Origin: Chrysomallon squamiferum
Taxonomy: Eukaryota; Mollusca; Gastropoda; Neomphalida; Peltospiridae
Direction of reading: 5' to 3'
Assembly: GCA_012295275.1 (NCBI GenBank)
Contig: CM022671.1
Span: 3,003,386-3,067,385, forward strand
DNA length: 64,000 nucleotides
Position numbers and translations under genes: made by a program. Position 1 is the first letter of the stretch, and each line of letters begins with the position of its first letter. This document shows positions 38,180-52,130 of this stretch, one piece after another. The notes beneath the pieces are model-generated. The model saw only the letters and a list, made by a program, of their open reading frames with translations. It was not told where the DNA came from and did not search any database.

Positions 38180-41100
38180 TGACTGAAATGCATCATGTAA
38201 AAAAGACTCAGTAAAAGCACCTGCTCGATCTTGTTTCGAACACACTCTCTACTGGCTTGCGCCGATTTGTTGAATGTAGAATCAGCAGGATAAAAAATAT
38301 CTATCACTTTGTGCTCAGCAGACGTTTTCAGAGAATCTATAACCTTCAATGGAAGTTGTTTATTTTATGCATAAGCATTTTTCTCATGCCAAAAAGTGTT
38401 TATAAAAAGCATTTATTTTGAAAAAAAAGATTGTTAGGAATCATGAAACATTTTAACTGCACTTAGTCTCTGGATCCATAAGCAAAGAGTTCATTCTGAA
38501 CAGCCAATAGCTCGAGACTTTTCAAAACAAGCAGTTTGTTACTTTTAGCAAAATAAATTTGAAGAAAATTTCATTCAATTTAAAAAATTATTGGTGCAAT
38601 TAAAAATTAAGACACAAATTGTTCACAATCTCTATCTATCTTCAGCATAAAGTGTATTTTTAAAACTGGTGTTAGAACACCAATGGCATATTCTAATATG
38701 AATCAGACATGTCAAAAGGAAAATGGAAATAGTCAAGTTCAGTCATGTATAAAAAAAACACAAGTTTGAAAAATTAAATAAAGAATAAATTTCAGTCTGC
38801 AGTTCTCAGAATACTGAACCACTTCTATTACCATGATCAAGACAAATGAGCAATTTACTATTTAATAATCTGTTAGTGCAAATCTAAAAATAACTGTGCT
38901 CCAAGTGACAACAAAATAAAAGGAATGTGCAAAGACTGAATCAGTTTATGTTTACTAATCCACATTATACATCATAAACAATTAAAACCTGCAAATTATT
39001 ACAACCTTGATCCATGCTTCAGCAACACTTTTCTGAAACCGAATTCCAGCTTTGATAGCATCAAGTGTGAGGACTTCGTTGTCTTTGGTGACATCATCAT
39101 CAGCCACTGACCTGACAAACAAGAAAAATATTAAAACCTTAGTCACGTCCAAATGTTTGTATGAAAACACACAGAAAGAAAACATCACAATATAGGTATA
39201 TGTTGATGTTTTTAAATCACTATTTTATGTGTTTCTTTAAAATATAACAAGTAAACACTAAATAAATTTTTAGATATTTGCATACTTACAATGATTTATA
39301 TATTTGTTGTCTTAAACAGTGCCTATATTGATGCTAATAAATAGACTACATATATTACAAAGAATTAAAATATATCTTTTAACTAGCAAGCAGTCTTTGT
39401 TAATAATATAGTATAATTTCAATAATGTAATAATACTCCAAGTATGTTTATTTTTTATGTATCTGTGACATCATGTTTATTATGTACCAAAATATAAGCA
39501 ACTAGGAAGAGATCCAATTATTTACAGTTCAGTTTTTTAATAGAGCTTTTAACAAAAGGTTTAAGGTTTATAAGTTTAATACATACATAAACCATGTAAA
39601 AGTATAATAACATAAAACATTACAAATAAGTTGTTACCTTTATTTCCGTTAATAATTACTTAGAAATACTGACTATAAACTTCTTATCTTTATACCAACC
39701 TGGGATTTTTCTTTTTTGTCTTAACTGGATCAAAGCTCAAATTTGCTCTAATCTCTGATATAATCTGTTAAGGGAAAATAAAATACGAATCAATACAAAA
39801 AGGATTAAAACTGAATTTAAAAAAATGTTCTCAAACATCTGATTTACATATTTCAGTAATATTTTTTATATCAATTTGACTAACAAGTAATTTTACAGAG
39901 AAATGAAATAAACTGTAATATATGTTTAATTAAAAAATATAATAAAAACTGCATTCACCTCAACCGCATCATTAGATGTAACAGTCTGTAGGAGAAATTT
40001 AACAACTATTGGAAGATCTTTCATTTCAACTGAGTCCAGTGTTCTGATCACAGAGTTTCGCACCTGTTAAAAAATAAAGTTAAATCTCTGAAATTGTTGT
40101 GTAAACCTCTAACATGCAAACTATGTCTTTAACTTTTAGAGTACAGGATTAACACCGAACAAAAACTGTGCTAGTGAGTACATTAATGTGCAAATGTATT
40201 ATTGTATTGTAACATTTAGACTACTGGAACAATGTAGGGTAAAACTGGTGTACATTCATTCATCTATTTTGACTGAAGAATTTCATGTCTTAATCTTGTT
40301 AAAAATTCAACCAAATCTTTTTTTTTTTATAAATGTGAATTTATTTTTGCACATTTATCATTTGCTTGCATCAGTATTTATGTCCGTTATTTTGATTCTT
40401 GTAATACTTTGAAACTGCTTATAATAAATAAATAAATAAACAAATATGATTCAAATCCAAATGTTTTAACTTTACAAGAAATAAACAGTAAAATTTGAGC
40501 TCTAAATTTCTATAAATTTTTACTTCAGTCAGTAATTCAGGTTTCAATGCCAAGTTTGACAGAGCATCCAGAATAGGAACAGTCAGCTGATTTCCTTCCA
40601 GTAAAATATCTCTGAAATAAATAAATACATATTTTTTCTTGTTAAAATATAAAATGGTATAAATTAAATAAAATAAATAAATAAAAAAGTGATAGAAAAA
40701 GGAAAAAGAAGTGTAAATTAAACCATACAAATATGTAAAGAAAAAAAAGCAGAAAAAAAAGCAAAAGAATAATATTAAAAAAAAGCTAGAAGAAAAACCA
40801 AAAAATATTCTGATAAACGTGAAATAATAATTACTAGTATAAAAAAAATATTTCAGATAAACAATTAAATTTCATTAATATTTTTCCTTTTCCAACTTAT
40901 TAAACTTGGCTGTTTTTGAAAACACAGTTTTCTTTGAAGTACCTTAGAGTTTTAGCAACATCTCCATGTTCTGTATCTTCAACAACCTCAGGCAAACAAC
41001 AGATCACTTCTCTCTGAACATCTAATGACGTCACAGGAATTATCTCTAATAGCTTCATAGTCAAATCCTGTAAAAGTCAACAGTTTGTAAATAACCAGTT

Positions 41101-42860
41101 TATTTTGTCTCTGTCAGCAGAATATTTTTAAACCATTTCAAAATCTAGTCTTGAAACAATCAAAGGATGCTGACATTTTAAATACTTTCTGTGTACCTGC
41201 ATGTGAGAGAGGCATAGACATGGAAATTAATTTTCAGGTAAAAGTCAGATAATCTGAATCTAAATTACTTTGTCCATCTGTGCATGTGTATGTCTATGTG
41301 ACATGAATTATCTTAGTTTCAAAATCAAATACTGAAACAGCCAAAAAGCATTCAAAATACTTTATTTCACTTCAAGTATGCATGTGCACATGGATATCAT
41401 TTGAAAACTAGTTTTGAAACCAAATCATGTAACTGTCAGATTTACTAACAAAGAATGTTTAATCTGTCCATGTGAATATTTTGTATGTCACTGTTGTCAA
41501 GTCATAAAACAATCAACAGATAAAAGAGAATTAAAAGGACACTGAAACTTGCTGATATAAACAAAAAGAAACCTTGCTGCAGATAACACGATCCAGCCAT
41601 CGAAACTGACTAAGCAGAAGACGTGGAAGAGATACTTTTTCTCCATGATCAAAAATATTACTGTAAAATGAATAGAAAATAGTTTTAATTAATTACTTGT
41701 ACTATGCATCTATTCAGTATTTAGATTCCATTATGAAGTCTGTCTGGTTGTTAGCTGAGTCAAACTAGTGTTCAATTTAGTCTGTGAACCCAGTTTTGTA
41801 ACTGACAAATTAATTAAAACAAATTTCTATTTATTAAAGACATGTTTCAGTAAATAATTTAATTATTTAAGGCAATAAAACTATGTTAATATTTTAATAA
41901 GATAGATGTGTGATTTTTAAGAAAATGAAGTCTTTCTGATCACTATTAAAAATAAAGAATGAATGAATAATATTTTAATAACATCTTAAATTTGTTTTTA
42001 TTAAATCATTGTGACAAGTCATTATAAAGTCTTTGTAATAGCAAAATGATATAATCATTTAATTAAACACACTAATGTAAATTGTAATCACTTACTCTTC
42101 TTCTCCAACAAACTCAGGAAGCTTTTCAAGTAACAGACACACCAGTTTAGGCTAAATCAAAAATATTAATAAAATGTAGAAATTAAACATGAAAAAAAAA
42201 AAAATATATAAATTATAAATCAATAAAGAATTAAAATATGAAAGTTAGTTAAAGACATCAATAAAGATAAACAATAACTATCTTGATCTGGGTTTTTTAA
42301 TCAATATCATTATTTTTTTTGAATCAATTTAGAATTAAAATATGAAAGTCTGAAATTAAAACAAGTTAAAGACATTAATATTTCCAGTTGGATAAATCAG
42401 TAAATACAAACAAGAGCTGTCTTGATCTGTTGTGAGAATAATGTAAATCTTTGTAAATGATTTCCTTAAATGATAACTATCATGTTCAGTAAATGCAGAA
42501 CACAGTTGTATTTTGTAGATTTCAAAGTGAATTTCTTGTCAAACGGTATAAATCTATTTTATGTACTTTCAAATCAGTTCTGCTTCTATTCAAAGACTAT
42601 CCCTACTTATACTCACAGGGTCTAAATAGTTTTGAAAATTACTTGAAGGAGCTGATTTATTTATTAACAGTATAAATATATTTCAGATTTAATATTTTTT
42701 ACTTGTATTAATTTATTCATAATTTATTGTAATTAAAATAACACAATTTTACCTGTATAATATCTATGCCAAGCAGAATTCTCACCAAACTATTCTGAAT
42801 AGATGATCGAGCACTTAAAAAAAGAGAAAAAGATATATATAGACACACATACGCACATAC

Positions 42861-42899
<39 letters not shown>

Positions 42900-45800
42900 A
42901 AATACCCACACATGATTAGAGTATAAATACTTTATAAATATTTGCCAGCAATACTAATTTAATAAAATTTGTGACATTTTAAGATTTCTTGTTATTATTT
43001 GCATGTTATATATATATATTTTTTCAAACATTTTATTTAATATCACATGATGTTAATATGACCAATCAAATTAACTATCACAATGTCTGAAAATAAGGAG
43101 AGAAAGTAAAAAGAAGGTAACTACATCTTGTACTTTTTATTGTTACATTTTTAAAATTAATTTCTTTGCTGTAAATAAAGACTGACAATAAATGACATGT
43201 CTGAGGAAAAGCAGAGACTGGTAGTTTCTCTATTTTCACAGCTGTGCAAATTCTAATGTTAAAGTAAAGAGATGAAACAATGCTGGATCCATTCTTCTGC
43301 TGGAGATTCTTTATATTTCTAAACAAGGAAAAATGGCGTGTTCCACACTTCTATTACATCATTATATTATAGACTCAGTCAAAACAAAATACTTTCAAAT
43401 GTACCTGTGTTATTATTCTTATTTTTTTATATTTTAAGTTTCCAAAATCAAAATGCAGCACATACCTTTCACAGTCCGATGATGTAAGTGTTGGCATCAA
43501 ACTTTTATAAAATCTAATTTTGAAAAACAAAAGGGATAACATTACACCATTTAATAAAAAAATATATATTAAAACTGGGAAAGAAGCATTCAATAATAAC
43601 ATCTTGATACATTTTAATATTAACTATCAGAAATCTTCTGCATATATACCATTCCACTAATTAGCAACATGAATCTTTAATATGATAAATTATATAGGTA
43701 CCACAAACTTTAATATTTCAGTCACTGAGAATTGGTTGGAACATAATAAAGTCGAAAAAAGAAAAATATAAAATTATAAATGAAAACTAATATGATCAGT
43801 ATTTAGAAGAGACATTTACCTTTACAGATATTTAAAATATTTAATATAGACTAAACAAAAAATTAAACCTATACACCTTATCTTAAGTAGTTTAATAAAA
43901 TTATCTACATGTATGCAGTTTTATATATTATAATTTATTACTTAAAGAAAAACACACAACTTTTTATTTGTCTTTAATCATGCAATTTTCTGTTCTACTA
44001 GTGATGAAAAAGCTACATTCTAGTTGATGATCTATAATTATCTTGTGAGAATAAGAATGTGGGTGTGTACACACACACATATAAATGCATACATACATAA
44101 ATATATTTAAAACATTCTAATTTTAACAAATTTCTGGGGGAAAATATTATTTTAAATAAAAATAACTAATGATTGTTACCTTTCAGATTTTTCAATATAA
44201 TCTTGAAATCCTTTAAAAAAAGTCTTCTACAACCTTCCAAAATAAAATTAATAATAATGTACACACATTATAAAGTCACAAAAATACAAAAAGAATATAC
44301 ATCTTCAGCAAATTAATAACTGCAGGGCAGAAAAAAAAAAAAAAAAGGCAAAATGATTTTACAAAATTGAGAACCAGTTTTACCCACAACATAAAATCTG
44401 AAAACACACTAATTAATAAAAATAAAACTATAAATAAATTATTTCTATTAAGAATTATACTTCTATATTTTTGTTTCCTTTTATCACAGTTTTTACACTT
44501 GTACTGGTAAACACATAAAATTCCAAAACATGTCTGGGATTAACAGATTAATATTTTCACTCAACACCAATGGGAACAAATTCCAATACTTAGTTTTATG
44601 ATAAATAGTTACTTTTATTTTTGGCTTATTTTAATACTAGTACCCCATTTCAAACTTCACAGAAAAGCATTTCTACAGAATAACAGAAATTAGTTTTTAT
44701 ATACACATTTCAAAAGAAATAATATTTTTGAAAAAACTGAAAAGTTGAATGAAGGATATATGAAAGAAATTCTTAATATTTCCAAGATTTTCTTTCTGTC
44801 ATTTTCCGGTGTTTGTTTCCAAATTTGTAATCAGTAGCACAAATAGTGTTCATGCAGTATCTGCCAGAAAATGTTATCTGTGTACATGAACTTTCTTTTG
44901 CAAAAAACCTGAAACATTTGTCTGAAAATATACATTTTGTTTTTACATTTTCTTAATGGGTGAATCAAAAATTAAACAAATGTATTAATTTCTTCAAATT
45001 TTCACATTTTTGTGCTTGTGTGTCCCCTTAACCAAACTAAGAAAATAATGAAATAAATACATCAGGATAACTGTTGTGTCTCTTCAATGCTGTGTTAATA
45101 TTTCTCTGAAACACTGCCTGGTCCACACCTGAAACAAAACAAAACATTAAAATTAACACAATATTCAGAACAAGCAGCTTGTGCATCAGTTGTAGCATGA
45201 AGGAAGAACAGTTTAAATAAATATTTATATATATATAATATATATATATATATATAACATGTTTTATGCATACTTTTAAGGACCTTAGCAACAATAACTC
45301 AATGAGTTAGGAAATACGGAACCAGTGACCTATTTTTTTCAGGAAGAAGGCAAACTTTTACACATATCTTTCCACAAATACGAAAATGCAAATTTTCATT
45401 AGTAGTAAAAATGTGTGTTTAATAAAGTCACCCTATTTGATAAATTATAAAAATACTTCAATTAAACTAAGAATTTCTGTGGACAAATGGCCTAAACATT
45501 ATATACAGATTAAAGACAAAAAATAAAGTACAACAATTTGGAACCTTTCACTGTGATGTTACTGTACTGAGATTATGTTGTATTGTGTTGTGGTATGTTT
45601 TGTTATTTTAACATCTTAACATATAAAACGTCCTCAGAAAATAGAGAGAAAAAAACAAGACAATTATTAGAAAAGGATGAGTTCATGAAAATTATGTTTA
45701 CAAACTGCTTTTATAAGGTTTATTTGTAACACTAAAGGTGTACTTTAAAACATTTTTTTTTTTTTTTAAAATCAGCCAGCATTTAATGTGGATACTATAT

Positions 45801-47532
45801 CATGGTTTTGATTGTTTAACAAAGAAAAAAAAAAATGGAAATATTATGTCCCAAACGTTTATATAATTTTATACACATACATAACCTTTACTTGTGTACA
45901 AGTCATGTCTTGATACAAAATTAATTAAATGCACATGGATATACTGAACACTGGTGGTTTATAAAAAAATCTGCCGTTCTGCATTTATTGACTTTCATTT
46001 TTATTATAACTATTATACACAAAGGTGAGTGGGCAAGAACACATATAAAATTTCTATTAACTGATCAGTATAAAGTTGGCAAAATAAACTCTGTGTTCCA
46101 AATCCTACGTACAAGTCATATCCCAACTTTCAGTACTGAATTAATCTACAACATGTGGCTATAAAACCTTTTGAATATGATCACCGTGAGTGTTCATATA
46201 CAAAATAAAAAGATCTCCTGTCTGATTATTTATTGTAAACCATACAAATGTTACCTATTTCATTATTTTTCTTTCCTGCACTAAGCGTGAAACCTGCTTT
46301 ATAAACCATCTGAGCAAACAGAGACTTGTCTGTGTAAATATCATCAGTTACCTCCTCTTCATTTCTCCGTTTCTGTTTACTCCCATCTGAAATAAATTAC
46401 TAAACATTACAAACATAGTAACAACTTAGACATCATCTCACAATACAACATAAATCAAAAACACTAAACTTTGGTGTATTGGTTTGTTCATAAACTACAG
46501 TTAAAATACACACAAAAAAAAAAAGACATATGGCAATAAAATAATTGAGGGTTTTGTTTTTGTTGTTTTTTGGAGGATACAGTAGTTCAAGAAGAGATTA
46601 AATAATTTACTTATTTAGTCTTTTTCAGTTTCAATTCATTATTTGTATATTGATCTTTTACACAAGCAAACAGACTAAACATACAGATAGATCAAAACTG
46701 AATATCTGTAACTTTTAAAATTTAAGCATTTCAAGAACAAAACATTTAAAAACACAGGAGGAAATGAAAGTGGCTGCACTCTTTTCAAGGTAAATTATGT
46801 TAAAGCTATACTTTTTTATTATCTAACCAGCTTTACAGGTTATTGTTTTTTATTTTTTATTTCCATTATTAGTCTTTCTTGTAAAATTTTCAGAATTACT
46901 AATAAAATATCTTTTTTCTAAATATAAGTGTTGATTTTTATTTATTTTTTTGTACATAGCTTTGTTTTATTTTATATAATTTCTGGTGCATGGACAACTT
47001 GGCCTGTGGATTCTTGGAACAAAATTTGTAGAGATAAATCATGCATGTGACAGTCATAATGTTAGCTGTGCATAGTGTAGAGTCCATGCCATAGCTTATT
47101 ATAATAACAGTATCAGATGGGTTTCTAGAAAAGTATAAAGTAATAATAATGGCCATTGTACTGTTGGTAGACATGATCATGAAGTACCTAAAGCATAATC
47201 CACCCCAAAATGCTCTTTATTATATTAAAATATGTTTGTTTTCCTTTAACTGACATTTTGGCTTAAGGTGGGACTATTTCAAAACCAACAGAAACAGATT
47301 CATTTATTCAAGAACAGTTTTAATTAAAAAAAAAACACTTTTAAGTTATAAGATTCTGTCCGTGTCCCATTTTTTTCAGAACTGTGGGCTGAGTGGTTCC
47401 CTTGGCCAAGCTGTTTGACATTCCCAGTTTATAATTTACTACAATCAGCCAAAGATTGATTTACATTTAAACAAAATGAAAAATACATATCAAACCTAAA
47501 GATGAAGAATTTTTTCTTTTTGTTTTCTGCAT
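38180..47532 (-). CDS. FANCD2: FANCD2, 5' part, copy 2: exons 1-14 (right contig, 3'-truncated by gap)
   Basis: Exons in transcript order: 47496-47532 (ATG at 47530-47532), 46255-46386, 45061-45128, 44180-44233, 43466-43513, 42753-42813, 42096-42151, 41573-41660, 40943-41067, 40524-40611, 39959-40063, 39700-39764, 39006-39111, 38180-38343 (partial). It reads in frame through exons 1-3 (MQKTKRKNSSSL, TLSAGKKNNEI, VDQAVFQRNINTALKRH), exon 10 (ALKPELLTE, without the TGA of copy 1), and an intact exon 13 (AGIRFQKSVAEAWIK). Exon 4 has a T-run one base too long. Exon 14, at the gap edge, has at least four one-base indels relative to copy 1. Everything 3' of exon 14 is cut off by the gap. It is most likely the better-quality or other-haplotype version of the same gene start rather than a second gene. 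Confidence 0.92.
42862..42896. repeat. (AC)n microsatellite
   Basis: Uninterrupted AC run in intron 5 of FANCD2 copy 2. Confidence 0.9.
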
Positions 47533-47817
47533 TTTTCTGGAAAATAAAAATAATATATATAAATTAATGCTATTAATAATGTTACATGCGACTGTAATTG
47601 AAACAGAAATACAGATAGAAAAAATAAATAGCAATAACAATTATTAAATTATTAGAACAATAACAGTTTTATTGTCTGAAAGTGAAAAGATTATATTTTA
47701 TTTATTTATCATTTTTTTTTTTTTTTTTTATAAATTCTATTATTATTATTGTAGTAGTAGTAATAGAACAATAAATGTTTTATTGTTTGAAAGGATTATA
47801 TTTTATTTTAGTTATCA

Positions 47818-47850
<33 letters not shown>

Positions 47851-48317
47851 TTTTTATAAATTCTATTATTATTATTGTAGTAGTAGTAGTAATAGCAGAA
47901 ATTTAATTTAAAAAAAAAAAAAATAAAAACGTTTGCAGGTTTCGGGCCAAAGATCTGATCTGCGAGTATGAAAACTACGTGTTCGATTGAAGGCATCAGT
48001 ATACTATAACATAACATGATTATGATGATAATTATTACCAATTTACATCATTACAATGTAATTTACGTGTCATTGTTTGTGGTTTATTCGAGTCATTGTT
48101 ATTTGTTATCATTATCATATTATGTTTAAACTAGTGTCGTAGTGACTTTAGAAGTTTAGCACTTTCTTTAGAAAGATAGGAAAAAGATTTTGTTTTCCAA
48201 AAATTTCACATATATTTACAAACATAATCAATCCACCACTGGACTAAGCTTTCAACTAGAATAAATAAACATTTTACTCTTTGACTGAATGTGAAAGTTA
48301 TTTCCGAATAAAAATTA

Positions 48318-48346
48318 TTTCCCGCGTTTTTATATTCTGCTTCCGG
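48318..48346 (-). promoter_or_regulatory. Candidate FANCD2 core promoter: E2F-like and ETS-like sites (copy 2)
   Basis: The same TTTCCCGCG and CTTCCGG pair as in copy 1, about 0.8 kb upstream of the copy 2 ATG. The neighbouring bases are unchanged while nearby homopolymers vary. Confidence 0.4.
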
Positions 48347-48460
48347 ATTTTCATTATGCTAATTTCTAAAAAACAATTTGGAATTATTACATTTACTGTT
48401 TGTTTTTCTTCTTCTTCTTCATCTTTTTTTTTTTTTATTATTATTATTTTTTTTTTTATA

Positions 48461-49953
48461 GAAATTATTTACCTTTTAGCTTTTAACATTACTCTGTAAG
48501 GCTTAACACCTTGACCATGAAAACCTCAATATTTTTTGGAAAAACACACTCTCGTTTGTAGTCTGTATAATGTACATTTATGAATTTAATTTTTTAATAC
48601 TTTAATACTACATTACTTTTTAAATTGTTGTTGTTATTATTATTACCATAACAACAACAAGATAATAATAATAATAATTTTTATTATTACTATTATTATA
48701 TAGTTACAAACTGTAGCAACTTCAATGACGCCCATGAAAACTTGAACATTGTACATACATTACATTTTACACTCACGGAGTTAACTCTACGAGCTTTCTT
48801 CCGACGAACAAACTCAACTGAACAAAATACCGATCTCTGCTTCATTTCTATAACCAAAATGCATGTATTTGCCTCCCGAAAGTGGTAAGAAACCTTGATG
48901 AAAAACTACGATAAAATCTCTTGACAATTTTCGAGCAAGAGACCCCTTTCGAAAATATATTACTAGAAAGAGCAATATTTCATCTCTTTAAACACTGGAA
49001 TTAAATCTTAAAACAAGTATACATTTTTTGCCGAACCACGTTGTAATTCATGGTTCACCTCCGAGTTACTTTTCCTAAACGAGAACCTCCTGAATTCTAT
49101 TTGATGTTTCCTGTTGGTGAGCAAAATGATAATTATTTTCAAAGATGTCGATTTAACCGTATAAATTATTAAGTGATTAAATCTGTGTTGAAATGAAATC
49201 GAGCTGCTTATGTACACATTTTCTAACGGTGTCTCCATTAAATCATCGAAATTATTTAGGCACATCACTTCGACAAAATGTTAGTTTCAAACTCTGATGA
49301 GAGGCCTAATGCACAAAATCTGTGTGGTTTTTTAGCAGTTTATTTATGATTATGGATTCAGTAGTATTTACCTTTTTATTTGATTTTTCTCCGGTTATGG
49401 CAGTGCCTTGGATGTAAATATTGGAACTGGTGATCGAATAAGTGTGGTAGATTGGTGTCTTTCGGAAAAATTAAGCTTGTTATGTTTGAAACGTGGTTCA
49501 ATAATACAACATACACAATAAATAATAACGGTAGGTCATTCAGTACAAATTTCCTTATTCAGTCTCTTCTTCACTTTGACATTTGCTTCAGAAAATCCGC
49601 TCTTACTTTCACTCATGCTCTCAAAAATATATTATCCAAAATCACTTCTTAAGTTTTAGCCTGGTGAAATTCAACATATACTACATGTAAGTACTATCAA
49701 GATATAATTCATTATCCTTTCATATTTGTGTCTGTGTTATTATTATAGACTGTAAATTGTGTTGAGCCCCCCTCTAAGGAGAAAAGGGCACTCAACAAGT
49801 CTCCTTATTATTACCTAGACTTTACAGGCAGTAAACAGCAATTTGTAAAAAGAAGAAAAGAAGAATTACCGCGCCGCTACCACCACAATTGACATTTCAG
49901 AATTTCTAATTTCTCCAATCTAAATGTATTTTTTTTTTTTTTTTTTTTTTTTA
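48461..49953. repeat. FANCD2-upstream tandem duplication, unit 1
   Basis: It starts GAAATTATTTACC and ends after CTAAATGTATTTT. It lacks about 250 bp (near 48,745) that both unit 2 and the left contig (36,970-37,205) contain. Confidence 0.85.
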
Positions 49954-51560
49954 GAAATTATTTACCTTTTAACTTTTAACATTACTCTGTAAGGCTTAAC
50001 ACCTTGACCATGAAAACCTCAATATTTTTTGGAAAAACACACTAGTTTGTAGTCTGTATAATGTACATTTATGAATTTAATTTTTTAATACTTTAATACT
50101 ACATTACTTTTTAAATTGTTGTTGTTATTATTATTACCATAACAACAACAAGATAATAATAATAATTTTTATTATTACTATTATTATATAGTTACAAACT
50201 GTAGCAACTTCAATGACGTCCATGAAAACTTGATTGCCCCCCCCCACAGAGGAACGTTCCAGTCAGCGAGAGGCAGATTCGTAATATTCGAAAGTTGTTT
50301 ATTATAGGTCCTGTCTCTACTATGTTAAAAATTGGAAAATCTGAAGTCTTATCGCACAAATGTTACATTGTACAGTGGGAAAAATAAAAAAATAAAAAAT
50401 AAAATGCTTTAACTCTTCATCGGGTTAGTCGTCCCCTCGCTATAAATCTTTGATCGTGTATTGTGAACACTGAACATGCATTACTTTTTACACTCACGGA
50501 GTTAACTCTACGAGCTTTCTTCCGACAAACAAACCCAACTGAACAAAATACCGATCTCTGCTTCATTTATATAACCAAAATGCATGTATTTGCCTCCCGA
50601 AAATGGTAAGAAACCTTGATGAAAAATTTCGATAAAATCTCTTGACAATTTTCGAGCAAGAGACCCGTTTCAAAAATATATTACTAGAAAGAGCAACATT
50701 TCATCTCTTTAAAGACACTGGAATTAAATCTTAAAACAAGTACACGTTGTAATTCATGGTTCACGTCCGAGTAAGAAAGACTGATTATGTTACTTTTCCT
50801 AAACGAGAACCTCCTGAATTCTATTTGATGTTTCTTGTTGATGAGCAAAATGATAATTATTTTCAAAGATGTCGATTTAACCGTATGTCGATTTAACCGT
50901 AAATGTTAGTTTCAAACTGTGATGAGAGGCCTAATGCACAAAATCTGTGATTGTTTGTTAGCAGTTTATTTATGATTATGGATTCAGTAGTATTTACCTA
51001 GTATTTGATTTTTCTCCGGTTATGGCAGTGCCTTGGATATAAATATTGGAACTGGTGATCGAATAAGTGTGGTAGATTGGTGTCTTTCGGAAAAATTAAG
51101 CTTGTTATGTTTGAAACGTGGTTCAATAATACAACATACACAATAAATAATAACGGTAGGTCATTCAGTACAAATTTCCTTATTCGGTCTCTTCTTCACT
51201 TTGACATTTGCTTCAGAAAATCCGCTCTTACTTTCACTCATGCTCTCAAAAATATATTATCCAAAATCACTTCTTAAGTTTTAGCCTGGTGAAATTCAAC
51301 ATATACTACATGTAAGTACTATCAAGATATAATTCATTATCCTTTCATATTTGTGTCTGTGTTATTATTATACTCTGACTGTAAATTGAGTTGAGCCCCA
51401 CTCTCAGGAGAAAAGGGCACTCAACAAGTCTCCTTATTATTACCTAGACTTTACAGGCAGTAAACAGCAATTTTTAAAAAGAAGAAAAGAAGAATTACCG
51501 CGCCGCTACCACCACAATTGACATTTCAGAATTTCTAATTTCTCCAATCTAAATGTATTT
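49954..51560. repeat. FANCD2-upstream tandem duplication, unit 2
   Basis: It begins with the same GAAATTATTTACC and runs to CTAAATGTATTT. It keeps the block deleted from unit 1 but has its own deletion near 50,895, with a short repeat GTCGATTTAACCGTA. Only the right contig shows two units; the left contig ends inside its only unit. Confidence 0.85.
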
Positions 51561-52130
51561 CACATCTAGATTTTTTCTTTCTGATTAACTTGGTATGAAA
51601 TCTATGTCTGTAGTAAATCCAATCTGAAATATAGGATAGGTATGTAACTTTATTTATGTAAAATATTCTCCGCATTTGTCAACCAGAAGTAGTTTTGCAG
51701 CTAGAGGAAAATCATCTGGTGCTTTGGACTGTAAACAAATAATTATTGCCAGATCACGTGATCAAATACTTCTATTTGGTTGAATGTTTATTTTTATTCT
51801 ACTGCAGTGGAATAAATGTTTATAATTATACCTGTATAAAATTAATTAATTACAACTTTAGGTATTTTAGATTTTTAAATCAACCTGATATCCTGTAAAT
51901 TCCATAATTTATCTTGCTTTTTAAACAAGATATAAAGATTTAATGAATTTCTATCATAGTATTTGTTTCAGGAAAGCCTGAATCAATGGATTGAAATTAA
52001 ATTAATTTCTGGGATGTAAAACTGCCATTATTCCCTTATTCTTCAAAATGAAGTCCGCATACAGTAGTGCTTCTATCATCTCACTCTCTCACAGAACTAA
52101 ACGAGAACAACCAAAATTAATAACATTTTT
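51561..52130. other. Intergenic DNA
   Basis: No gene seen. An ATCACGTGATC palindrome (E-box) lies at about 51,752-51,763. Confidence 0.4.

Larger units (their letters stand above)
38180..49484. repeat. Large direct duplication, right copy
   Basis: It begins TGACTGAAATGCATCATG, equivalent to 25,821, and follows the left copy to GCTTGTTATG at 49,484, equivalent to 37,979. The first few hundred bases after the gap are rich in one-base indels relative to the left copy. Confidence 0.95.

Noticed and set aside
47672-48499. Phe/Tyr/Ile-rich frames in TTA/TTC-rich DNA
   Set aside because: They are translations of (TTA)n and poly-T tracts.
49452-51277. 66-codon + strand frames at 49,452-49,652 and 51,077-51,277
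   Set aside because: They are the same stretch of a tandem-duplicated repeat; the identity is due to recent duplication, and nothing suggests coding selection.
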